In this document: piece by piece, positions 26,428 to 34,445 of the stretch
Numbering within the stretch: the stretch's first letter is position 1
Layout: each line of letters starts with the position of its first letter
Source of the DNA: Candidatus Omnitrophota bacterium
Lineage (GTDB): Bacteria > Omnitrophota > Gorgyraeia > Gygaellales > Profunditerraquicolaceae
DNA: 38,657 nucleotides
NCBI GenBank assembly: GCA_023818655.1
Contig: JAMWCI010000005.1
Coordinates: forward strand, 1 to 38,657
Reading direction: 5' to 3'
Made by a program: the position numbers and the translations under genes
The notes under the pieces: model-generated
Seen by the model: the letters and a program-made list of their open reading frames with translations, nothing else
Told to the model about the DNA's origin: nothing
Database searches by the model: none

Positions 26428-27332
26428 AATTCTTTTATCTCCTGAATCAGCTTATGATCCTCGCATACCTCTCTGCCTTTTATTGTAAGATAGCCTCCGA
26501 TAAGCATGCCATTTGCCCCAGCCATAAAAGTCATAGCCTGAAAATCCTTTAACACAGATTCCCTTCCGGCGGCAATCTTTATAATTTTATCTTTTAGGAT
26601 TATTCTAAAAAGAGCGATTGTCCTGATTGCCTCTGCGCTGGAAAGCGGATTTTGCCTCTCTAAAGGCGTCCCTTTTATAGCCACCAGAACATTTATAGGC
26701 ACAGAGTCCACGTCTAGGTCCTTAAGAATCAAGGCCATATCTATTCTATCCCGCATGGTTTCTCCCATTCCGATAATCCCGCCGCTACAAACCTCCAGGC
26801 CTATCTTTTTGGCCAGCTTTATGGTCCTGATGCGGTCTTGAAAACTATGGGTGGTAACTATCTTTGGAAAGAAGTTAGGAGAGGTCTCAATATTATGGTG
26901 ATACCTCGTCAGCCCTGCCTCTTTTAACGCAATTAACCTCTTTTCATCCATGCTCCCTAAGGAGGCGCACATTCTTATACCCACCTTTGTGGTTATTTCA
27001 TGGATGGCTGCGCAAACTCTCTTCAACTCTGCGTCGGAAAGAGAATCGCCACTAGTCACAATATCAAACCTGTCCGCGCCAATCTCCTTGGCTATCCTTG
27101 CGCGTTCAACTATCTCTTCTATATCCTTTAAAGGGTATACAGGAGCTCCGGTTTTGTACCTGGAGGACTGGGCGCAAAACTTACAATCTTGATTGCAGGC
27201 GCCGGATTTGGCATTCATAATGCTGCATAGGTCTATTTTTGCGCCGAGATAATCCCGGCGCACCTTATTCGCCAGCCAGACCAGCTCGGAAAGCGGCAGA
27301 CCTATAAGCTTCTCTATTTCTCTTCTCTCCAT
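26415..27332 (-). CDS. bioB: Biotin synthase
   Basis: SGACNQDCKFCAQSSRYKT radical-SAM motif, YHHNIETSPNFFPKIVTTHSFQDRI. Confidence 0.97.
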   Translation of the reverse strand: MERREIEKLIGLPLSELVWLANKVRRDYLGAKIDLCSIMNAKSGACNQDCKFCAQSSRYKTGAPVYPLKDIEEIVERARIAKEIGADRFDIVTSGDSLSDAELKRVCAAIHEITTKVGIRMCASLGSMDEKRLIALKEAGLTRYHHNIETSPNFFPKIVTTHSFQDRIRTIKLAKKIGLEVCSGGIIGMGETMRDRIDMALILKDLDVDSVPINVLVAIKGTPLERQNPLSSAEAIRTIALFRIILKDKIIKIAAGRESVLKDFQAMTFMAGANGMLIGGYLTIKGREVCEDHKLIQEIKELWRQ

Positions 27333-27364
27333 TTGTCAACTATTTTATAATATCAGGTTTACAA
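27333..27364 (-). promoter_or_regulatory. BirA operator upstream of bioB
   Basis: Minus strand TTGTAAACC-N14-AGTTGACAA immediately 5' of the bioB ATG; matches the classical TTGTAAACC/GGTTTACAA biotin-operator dyad. An A/T-rich TATTATAAAAT lies in the spacer (likely -10). Confidence 0.85.
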
Positions 27365-27409
27365 TTACAAGTTATTCCTTAAAGAAAGCTGAGTCCAGCT
27401 GGGCGGGGT

Positions 27410-28366
27410 TTAAGAGCAGTGGATTAGGTCTCCAGAGAAAATCTTCTGAATTACTCCGGAATCTTTCCTGACCAACAGACCTCCGTCGGTATCTATATTT
27501 ACGACCTCACCTTCTATATACTGACCCTGACAATAAACCTTAACCCGCCTATGCAGGGTGATGGCGTATTCGCGCCACCTCTCGATAATCGCCTTTGAGC
27601 CTTTATGCCCCAGAATAAAATAGTTTGTTTCAAGCCGGCGCAAAATCTCCTGTAAAAGCTCAATACGACTGGTCTCCTGAGCCGATTTTTCTTTCAGCGA
27701 GATTGCCCCTGACGGCAGGAATCTTTTATCATTATTGACATTAAGCCCTATGCCGATTATCACAAAATTAACCTTGTCCATCTCGGCATTTAATTCTGTA
27801 AGGATACCGCCTAATTTCTTGTTCTCAAGGAGGATATCGTTGGGCCATTTTATCTCCGTATCCACTCCAGCTATCTTCTTTACTGCCTCGACAACGCTTA
27901 CGGCGGCAAGCAAGGTCAGGATAGAGATATTGGCGGGAGCCAACTTTGGCCTGAGTATAACTGAAAAATAAATGCCTTTGTATTTGGGAGAAAACCAGAC
28001 CCGCCCCAGTCTCCCGCGGCCGCGGGTCTGTGCCTCTGCGATAACAACAGAGCCTTCCGGAGCGCCTTTTATCCCCAGCTCCATTGCCGCATCCATTGTA
28101 GAGGTAATGCTCTCAAAATAATATATTTTTCTTCCCAAGATGCGCGTATTTAGGTTGCGGGAAACCTCGCAATCAAACAATCTGTCCGGGGTTGCCTGCA
28201 GGCGATAACCCAAATGCGGCACAGCCACGATATCGTAGCCTAACTCTTTCAAATCCTGAATATGCTTCCAGAGCGCCTGACGGCTGATACCCAGACGTTG
28301 CGCAAGAAAATCCCCGGAGATATAATTGGTTTTACGTTTCAGTAAATCCAGGATTTTTTCCCGCAC
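27410..28366 (-). CDS. birA: Bifunctional biotin-protein ligase / biotin operon repressor
   Basis: N-terminal HTH (RLGISRQALWKHIQDLKELGYDI), AEAQTRGRGRLGRVWFSP, IKWPNDILLENKKLGGILTE. Confidence 0.96.
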   Translation of the reverse strand: MREKILDLLKRKTNYISGDFLAQRLGISRQALWKHIQDLKELGYDIVAVPHLGYRLQATPDRLFDCEVSRNLNTRILGRKIYYFESITSTMDAAMELGIKGAPEGSVVIAEAQTRGRGRLGRVWFSPKYKGIYFSVILRPKLAPANISILTLLAAVSVVEAVKKIAGVDTEIKWPNDILLENKKLGGILTELNAEMDKVNFVIIGIGLNVNNDKRFLPSGAISLKEKSAQETSRIELLQEILRRLETNYFILGHKGSKAIIERWREYAITLHRRVKVYCQGQYIEGEVVNIDTDGGLLVRKDSGVIQKIFSGDLIHCS

Positions 28367-28368
28367 GG

Positions 28369-29532
28369 CTATTTCTTTTCATAGAGAGGGGACATAGACC
28401 TTAGTTTCTCCACCACCTTAACCAAAGAGGCAAGCAGGAAATCAATTTCCTCTTCCTTTGTCCATCTGCCTAAGGTTATCCTCACTGAACCGTGAGCTAT
28501 TTCATGGGGAAGACCTATGGCCAGCAATACGTGAGACGGCTCCAGAGAGCTGGAGGTACAGGCAGAACCAGTAGAGACCGCAATTCCCAGCATATCCAGA
28601 CTTAAAAGAATGGATTCGCCCTCAATATATTTTATGGAAAAATTGACGTTATTTGGCAGTCTTTTTTCGGGGTGACCATTGAGAATGACCTCCGGTATTC
28701 TTAAAGGTATCTCCTTTATCAATCTATTACGCAACCTAATCTGAAATTCTGCCTCCGCAGCCATCTTCTCTCGGCACAACTCTATTGCCTTGCCTAAACC
28801 CACTATCCCGGCTGTATTATAAGTGGATGCCCTCCTGCCCTTTTCCTGGTCTCCACCGTGTAAAAGCGGCTCAATACGAGCGCCCTTGCGGATAAAGAGC
28901 GCGCCCACTCCTTTCGGACCGTAAAACTTGTGCGCAGAAAGAGAGAGTAGGTCCACATTTAACGCATTCACATCTACAGGAATATGCCCAACAGTCTGCA
29001 CCGCGTCAACGTGGAAACAGATGCCTTTTTCTCTGGCAATTTTGCCTATTTCCGCGATAGGCTGAATTGTGCCTATTTCGTTATTAGCATGCATTACAGA
29101 GATAAGAATGGTCTTATCAGTGATTGCCTTCTTGATATCTTCTGGAGAAACCAACCCGTACTTATCCACTTCCACGCGGGTGATTCGAAATCCGTTTTTC
29201 TCCAGAAAACAACAGGGTTCGATTACCGCATGATGCTCAATAGCGCTGGTAATGATATGGTTGCCTTTCTTGGCTAAGGCATAAGCGACGCCCTTTATCG
29301 CATGATTGTTCGATTCGGTCCCTCCGGAAGTAAATACTATCTCTTCCGGCTTTGCCCCTAAAAACAAGGCGAGACTCTGGCGACTGTCTTCGAGGGCCCT
29401 TTTGGCTTCCTGCCCAAAGGTATGAATACTGGAGGCATTCCCAAATCTCTCCCGGAAATACGGCTCCATTGCTTTCAAGACCTCTGGATCGCAAGGGGTA
29501 GTTGCGGCATAATCCAGATATATCTTACTCAT
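28369..29532 (-). CDS. Cysteine desulfurase (NifS/IscS family)
   Basis: YLDYAATTPCDPEV, FTSGGTESNNHAIKG, LSAHKFYGPKGVGAL, STGSACTSSSLEPSHVL. Confidence 0.96.
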   Translation of the reverse strand: MSKIYLDYAATTPCDPEVLKAMEPYFRERFGNASSIHTFGQEAKRALEDSRQSLALFLGAKPEEIVFTSGGTESNNHAIKGVAYALAKKGNHIITSAIEHHAVIEPCCFLEKNGFRITRVEVDKYGLVSPEDIKKAITDKTILISVMHANNEIGTIQPIAEIGKIAREKGICFHVDAVQTVGHIPVDVNALNVDLLSLSAHKFYGPKGVGALFIRKGARIEPLLHGGDQEKGRRASTYNTAGIVGLGKAIELCREKMAAEAEFQIRLRNRLIKEIPLRIPEVILNGHPEKRLPNNVNFSIKYIEGESILLSLDMLGIAVSTGSACTSSSLEPSHVLLAIGLPHEIAHGSVRITLGRWTKEEEIDFLLASLVKVVEKLRSMSPLYEKK

Positions 29533-30334
29533 TTCTTATCACCTCATTTAAACTGCCTACGCGGTAACCTTCTAAATCCGCGGTTATATAATTATATCCC
29601 AACTCTTTCAACCTGTCGACAATCCGTTCTCTTTTTTTGAATAAACGGTAAATCTCTCCATTCCCCACTTCGATACGACATAAACTTCCATAGTGCCTGA
29701 GTCTGACCTGCCTAAATCCCATTTTTTTCAAATAGTTTTCAGCTGTATGAATACGCTTAAGCAATCTAACTGAAATCTCCTGGCCATAGGGTATGCGCGA
29801 AGCCAAACACGCAAGATTCGGTTTATTCCAAGTGTATAATCCTAATCTTCTGCTTAACCGACGGATATCGTCCTTGGTAAATCCGGCTTCCACAAGAGGA
29901 GAGCGGACGTTTAACTCTTTCCTAGCAATGCTACCTGGACGGAAATCTTCCGCGTCTGAAAGATTGCTAGCATCAACTACACAGGTAATTCTATACTTGC
30001 TTGCCAAATGATGCATTTTAGAAAAAAGTTCTTTTTTGCAAAAATAACAGCGATTGACAGGATTAGAAGAAAATCTTCTGTCTTTCAACTCTTTAGTTTT
30101 TATTACCGCATGCCTTATCTTTAGTCGACGCGCTATTTCTTTTGCCTGCCGTAATTCTTCCGGGGGATAAGTAGGTGAATCCGCAGTCACGGCAAGCAAT
30201 TTACTCTTGGGCAAAACCAAAGAGGCAATCTTTAAAAGAAACGTGCTATCTACCCCTCCCGAAAAAGCAATTGCGCAGGAACCGTATCCGAAAATTATCT
30301 TCTGCAGTCTCTTTATTTTATCTTCAAACCGCAT
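29525..30334 (-). CDS. LarE-like ATP-dependent sulfur transferase
   Basis: Start likely MRFEDKIKRLQK; AIAFSGGVDSTFLLKIA PP-loop, NPVNRCYFCKKELFSKM, PNLACLASRIPYG. Confidence 0.88.
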   Translation of the reverse strand: MRFEDKIKRLQKIIFGYGSCAIAFSGGVDSTFLLKIASLVLPKSKLLAVTADSPTYPPEELRQAKEIARRLKIRHAVIKTKELKDRRFSSNPVNRCYFCKKELFSKMHHLASKYRITCVVDASNLSDAEDFRPGSIARKELNVRSPLVEAGFTKDDIRRLSRRLGLYTWNKPNLACLASRIPYGQEISVRLLKRIHTAENYLKKMGFRQVRLRHYGSLCRIEVGNGEIYRLFKKRERIVDRLKELGYNYITADLEGYRVGSLNEVIRNE

Positions 30335-30336
30335 GA

Positions 30337-30744
30337 TTAAAAATGCACTTCCATTGCGCGCGATGGACAAATCTTAACGCATAGTTCGCAGGCGATGCAT
30401 TTGTTATCGTAAAAATGCACCTTACGCGTGTGACTGTCCATAACCAAAGCGCCACTGGGACATATGGGTACGCAAACCCCGCAGTCGGTGCATTTGGTTT
30501 CGTTACGGATAATATCCTGGCTTAATGGCTGAATCTTTACCCCTACAGATTGCAAATACTCAATCCCCTGTTGAAAATTTTCTTTCTTCCCGGATAATTC
30601 CAAAACCATCAATCCTTCCTCCTGCGGAGTAACATATGCCTTCAAGATATTAAACTGCAGGTCATAATCCTTTGTTAGTCTATAGACAATCGGCTGGTCG
30701 ACCAACCGATGAGGAAAATGCAAGACAATGCGTTTATGAACCAT
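30337..30744 (-). CDS. NIL-domain plus 2x[4Fe-4S] ferredoxin protein
   Basis: N-terminal NIL-like domain (VDQPIVYRLTKDYDLQFNILKAYV), CTDCGVCVPICPSGAL, CIACELCVKICPSRAM. Confidence 0.9.
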   Translation of the reverse strand: MVHKRIVLHFPHRLVDQPIVYRLTKDYDLQFNILKAYVTPQEEGLMVLELSGKKENFQQGIEYLQSVGVKIQPLSQDIIRNETKCTDCGVCVPICPSGALVMDSHTRKVHFYDNKCIACELCVKICPSRAMEVHF

Positions 30745-30754
30745 CGCTTATTCT

Positions 30755-31960
30755 CTATTGTCCTAAGGGACGTTCAGTTAACAACCTGAAGGTATAGCCT
30801 GAGTCATAAGCAGGCAATGCTGCCACTGGTTCAGTCAACAAAAAATCCCCTTTGTTAATCCACTCTTTAAGTTGTTCGGCTATAGAGCGGGCCTTGGAGT
30901 AACTAGATAAGTTTCCCGTCGGGACATCTCTGCCCTGTAGTGTTATCTTACCCGACTTTAATTGGGCGTAACTTACTTCTCCCAGCGAACCGGCTATACC
31001 CTGCGGATAATTATGGCTGTAATCCACCACCTGCGTATATATCTGGTCATCGCCGGCTGCTACATATCCCAATATTTCTTCATTCAAAATCGGAATAGGA
31101 ACGCCTATGCCAACCGATAAAGTAACTCCATAACCAAGCATACTTACTCCCGTTAACCACTCGGGCTTCATCTGTTTAAGGTCGCCTATAACCGCAAGGG
31201 TACCTGCCGGCAGGCAAGGTATCCCGTTTTCCTTGCGTTTTACGCCCGGATTATGCTGAGTGCCATGCCAAGCCACAAAGCCGATTCCACCGCCTAAAAA
31301 TATCTTTGTGCCAATACCTATTGTTTTATAATAAGGGTCTTTAAGAAGAGGGGAAAGTTGTCCGGCAGAACAATAGTTGGCATTACCCATATGCGGCTTT
31401 AATACGCCCATATAGGTATATATTATTTTATCCGAAAGGTTAACCGCTACATTGTAATTCTGATAACAGTTGCGCATATTGAATAATACTGCCTCGTTTA
31501 AGTCTTTGATGTTAAGTAGCGTCTCAAGCTTCTTGCGAGGATAACAATCTGTCCCATAAGCGCTGGCCTCCAGACGCACGTCTTTTCCGGCAACTATCTC
31601 TTGGATAACATGGGCGCCGCCATACTTAAATTCACCGGGGTAAACTTTATTCCGGGGGTCTTCATCAGGAAGGGCGGTTGCGCCTATATAAATATCCGCT
31701 GCTGCAAAACCCGCATAACAAGGCACGTCATTAATTTTAACTGCGCCGCCGCCGAGTTTAATGCGCGGTTTGGTATGGCCTATATTAAAATAAACCCCTG
31801 ATGAGCACATCGGTCCAAATGTCCCGGTAGTAACCACATCCACTTCAGAAGCAACCCGTTTTAACCCTTTTTTCTTAACCAGTTCAATTATTTCTTCGGC
31901 AGTAACGGCAACAACCTGACCCTTTTTAATTTTTTCGTTAATCTCTTTTATTGTGCGCAT
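30755..31960 (-). CDS. DUF39-family homocysteine biosynthesis protein
   Basis: TTGTFGPMCSSGVYFNIGHTKPRIKLGGG, GGGIGFVAWHGTQHNP; adjacent NIL-ferredoxin partner. Confidence 0.9.
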   Translation of the reverse strand: MRTIKEINEKIKKGQVVAVTAEEIIELVKKKGLKRVASEVDVVTTGTFGPMCSSGVYFNIGHTKPRIKLGGGAVKINDVPCYAGFAAADIYIGATALPDEDPRNKVYPGEFKYGGAHVIQEIVAGKDVRLEASAYGTDCYPRKKLETLLNIKDLNEAVLFNMRNCYQNYNVAVNLSDKIIYTYMGVLKPHMGNANYCSAGQLSPLLKDPYYKTIGIGTKIFLGGGIGFVAWHGTQHNPGVKRKENGIPCLPAGTLAVIGDLKQMKPEWLTGVSMLGYGVTLSVGIGVPIPILNEEILGYVAAGDDQIYTQVVDYSHNYPQGIAGSLGEVSYAQLKSGKITLQGRDVPTGNLSSYSKARSIAEQLKEWINKGDFLLTEPVAALPAYDSGYTFRLLTERPLGQ

Positions 31961-32002
31961 ATTTTATCAATCTGCTTTTGCCCGTTGTAATAACAAATGA
32001 AA

Positions 32003-32224
32003 TTATATAGCGATAACCTCTTTTATCTCAGGCACCTCCTCTTTCAAAATCCTCTCTACCCCCATCTTTAACGTCATTTGACTCATCGGGCAACATCCGC
32101 ATGTCCCGGTAAGTTTCAATTTTACTACGCCATTATTGCTAACCTCCACTAATTCCACATTGCCTCCGTCTGCCTGAAGCATAGGCCGGATTTTTTCCAA
32201 GGCCTTTTCTACCTTTTCTTTCAT
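32003..32224 (-). CDS. NifU C-terminal-domain (Nfu) Fe-S scaffold protein
   Basis: MKEKVEKALEKIRPMLQADGGNVELVEV...LTGTCGCCPMSQMTLKMGVERIL. Confidence 0.95.
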   Translation of the reverse strand: MKEKVEKALEKIRPMLQADGGNVELVEVSNNGVVKLKLTGTCGCCPMSQMTLKMGVERILKEEVPEIKEVIAI

Positions 32225-32318
32225 TATTATCCTCCTTTTGTCGGCCGCAGGTTATTAACCTGCCCGCTTATTATCTCGGCGAGTCCAATAAACAGAAATT
32301 TTACTCGTCTACCTTACC

Positions 32319-32635
32319 TTATCGGACCGGCCCGCGCGTTAAGCAACGCTTTTTATTTGTAGATATCGGCAACATCTTTAAAATATGGCGCCTATCTTTT
32401 CTCTCCTTAACTAGATCCGCAAAAGTAATACTATCCACCATATTGGCGGCTGTCCTTCCCGCCTCCTGCCAGATTATCCGAAATGCGAAGTATATATATC
32501 CTTGCATCCACCGTAATTCTTCATCAGACAATCTATGGGTTCTATCGGACCGTCAATAAACCTCACTACCTGGCCTGCCGCCGTAATCTTATATAGATGT
32601 CTAGCCAAAAGATATCCGCGACGAATTCCCTGTTG
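32319..32635 (-). pseudogene. Decayed Rrf2-family regulator (C-terminal part only, frameshifted)
   Basis: Minus-strand reading joins GIRRGYLLARHLYKITAAGQVVRFIDGPIEPIDCLMKNYGGCKDIYTSHF (stop TAA at 32474-32476) with -1 nt shifted RIIWQEAGRTAANMVDSITFADLVKERKD; in-frame TAG upstream at 32636; N-terminal wHTH absent. Confidence 0.75.
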
Positions 32636-32675
32636 CTATGCGAGATGTCAGATTCTTTTGAATGGAGGACATCTT

Positions 32676-33152
32676 TCAGTTTTTCAGATTTTCAAACATC
32701 TCTTCGTGGGTTATCTCTTCGCCCATAATGTGCACAGCAAGCTGATATGTATCGTGGTCCTTGCCAAATGTCTTGCGGGCAATTTTGTTATATACCTCAA
32801 TCGCTCCTGCCTCGGCATCGGTTACCAATTTAATAATTTCATCATAATTAGAGAGTTTTTTCATTACTCCGGGGTAAGATGCGTTGGCGTTCTTTTCTAA
32901 GTTGCTAGGCGTATTGGTCGGCAACCCCCCTAACTCAATTATCCTCTCTGCTAACTCCTGCGCATGCTCAAGCTCATCTTTGGCAATATTATTGAGAAAC
33001 TCTGCCATATCTTCATAGTATTTTCCTTCCACCGTTTGCGCCATATACCAATATGCATAGTAAGCCAACCATTCATCGCAATACGCCCTGTCCAAGTCCT
33101 TAATTAATTCTTTTAAATCAACCTCCACAATTTCTCTTGCCTTCTTCCCCAT
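32676..33152 (-). CDS. Ferritin-like/Dps-like (bacterioferritin-type) protein
   Basis: LDRAYCDEWLAYYAYWYMAQTVEG...NNIAKDELEHAQELAERIIELGG...EAGAIEVYNKI...EEITHEEMFENL: four-helix carboxylate/His pattern. Confidence 0.87.
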   Translation of the reverse strand: MGKKAREIVEVDLKELIKDLDRAYCDEWLAYYAYWYMAQTVEGKYYEDMAEFLNNIAKDELEHAQELAERIIELGGLPTNTPSNLEKNANASYPGVMKKLSNYDEIIKLVTDAEAGAIEVYNKIARKTFGKDHDTYQLAVHIMGEEITHEEMFENLKN

Positions 33153-33191
33153 ATTTATTTGCTCCTTTAAGATTGCAGTAAAGTTGCGCGA

Positions 33192-33347
33192 TTATTTCGT
33201 TAGTTTCATCTCTTCTCCGCAACAGACTATATCACAGGTATCTACGCAACCACAGAGATTGTCCACGCTGACAACTAAACCACATATCTTGCAAGCGTAT
33301 TTTGCCTTTTTCTTTGCCGTCTTCTTTGTTCCGCATCTCCTTGCCAT
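33192..33347 (-). CDS. Desulforedoxin-like mini-protein (51 aa)
   Basis: Own translation: MARRCGTKKTAKKKAKYACKICGLVVSVDNLCGCVDTCDIVCCGEEMKLTK*, with YxCxxCG...CCGxxM. Below ORF-track length cutoff. Confidence 0.8.
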   Translation of the reverse strand: MARRCGTKKTAKKKAKYACKICGLVVSVDNLCGCVDTCDIVCCGEEMKLTK

Positions 33348-33436
33348 CTCTTCTCACCTATCCTTTCTTCCGGTTTATTGCACCTTATCCTTCCTGTGTT
33401 TGTGTCACTCGCCTGTTTACCTCATTTTTTATCTCT

Positions 33437-33550
33437 TTAGCGTTCTAGTAAAGACGGTTGCATCCAGATTGCCTTAACTCCTAATTCCTTGCATTTCCAG
33501 AATTATTCTTTTGGTAACTTCTTTAGCCCAGCTGTAATTGCTAAATCCGA
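33437..33550 (-). pseudogene. Possible remnant of a CoA-binding (YccU-type) domain protein
   Basis: Two overlapping frames: ...WAKEVTKRIILE then KCKELGVKAIWMQPSLLER*. The LG-KA-WMQP ending is typical of CoA_binding proteins; frame broken and no start. Confidence 0.4.
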
Positions 33551-33602
33551 CCTGCTCTCCAGTTTTTTTAAGCTTCTATATTACATCTGCTTACTCAAAA
33601 GT

Positions 33603-34445
33603 TCACCGCAGTAGCTGTCTTATCCTTGATTCTCTGTCCACGTTTTCTGTCTGAGGTTTCAGAAATTCCTCCTCAAAAGTAGACTTTGTTTTTTTATAAA
33701 GCAACCCCAAGGCAATCCTGGCATCGGTATTATAGTCCCATTCCCGGATTTTATTTAATGCCTCATTATAATCCTGCGGGTTGTGGTCTTGCAATTCATA
33801 AGCCCTTTGGTCGTAGTATTCATACATATTATAAAAAGTCACACAAACCTGTAATACATCAACAATGGAAAACCCTTTGTGCATAATTGCTTCCTTGAGA
33901 ATATTTTTTAAGAGTTCCAAGCCATGGGAAAAACACCGAGCAATAAAGGTAGCTCCGCTTGCCAACATAAGCTCTAAAGGATTAAGAGGAAATTCAATTG
34001 TCCCATAAGGCGTGGACCGACCTTTAAAACCTAAAGGAGAGGTTGGCGTGTATTGACCAGTGGTAAGCCCATAGACGCGGTTATTATGGATAATCATGGT
34101 GATATCTATGTTCCTTTTAGCCGCAAATACTAAATGCTCCAGACCTTCACCATAGGCATCGCCGTCTCCAGCAAAACAAATTACTTTTAAATCTGGATTA
34201 GCGATTCTTATACCCTCAGCCACAGGCAATGTCCTTCCATGGATAGAATAAAAACTATTTACATTAATGTAATCCACAATCTTGGCATGACAACCAATCC
34301 CAGAAACCAAAACCACATTTTCTAAGGGAAAACCCTCTTCCTCCAATATCTTTAATACAGCTTTAATCGCTGTCAAAATCGCAAAGTTTCCGCATCCCGG
34401 ACACCAAGTATTACGGGCATAGGTGCCTAAATCTCTTTGCGCCAT
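33603..34445 (-). CDS. 2-oxoacid:ferredoxin oxidoreductase beta subunit (KorB-like)
   Basis: WCPGCGNFAILTAIK, GIGCHAKIVDYINVNSFYSIHGR, CFAGDGDAYGEGLEHL, NNRVYGLTTGQYTPTSPLG. Confidence 0.94.
   Translation of the reverse strand: MAQRDLGTYARNTWCPGCGNFAILTAIKAVLKILEEEGFPLENVVLVSGIGCHAKIVDYINVNSFYSIHGRTLPVAEGIRIANPDLKVICFAGDGDAYGEGLEHLVFAAKRNIDITMIIHNNRVYGLTTGQYTPTSPLGFKGRSTPYGTIEFPLNPLELMLASGATFIARCFSHGLELLKNILKEAIMHKGFSIVDVLQVCVTFYNMYEYYDQRAYELQDHNPQDYNEALNKIREWDYNTDARIALGLLYKKTKSTFEEEFLKPQTENVDRESRIRQLLR

Noticed and set aside
32231-32316. Short open frame (RVKFLFIGLAEIISGQVNNLRPTKGG) upstream of the Nfu gene
   Set aside because: No start codon and no convincing family match; could be chance or further debris.
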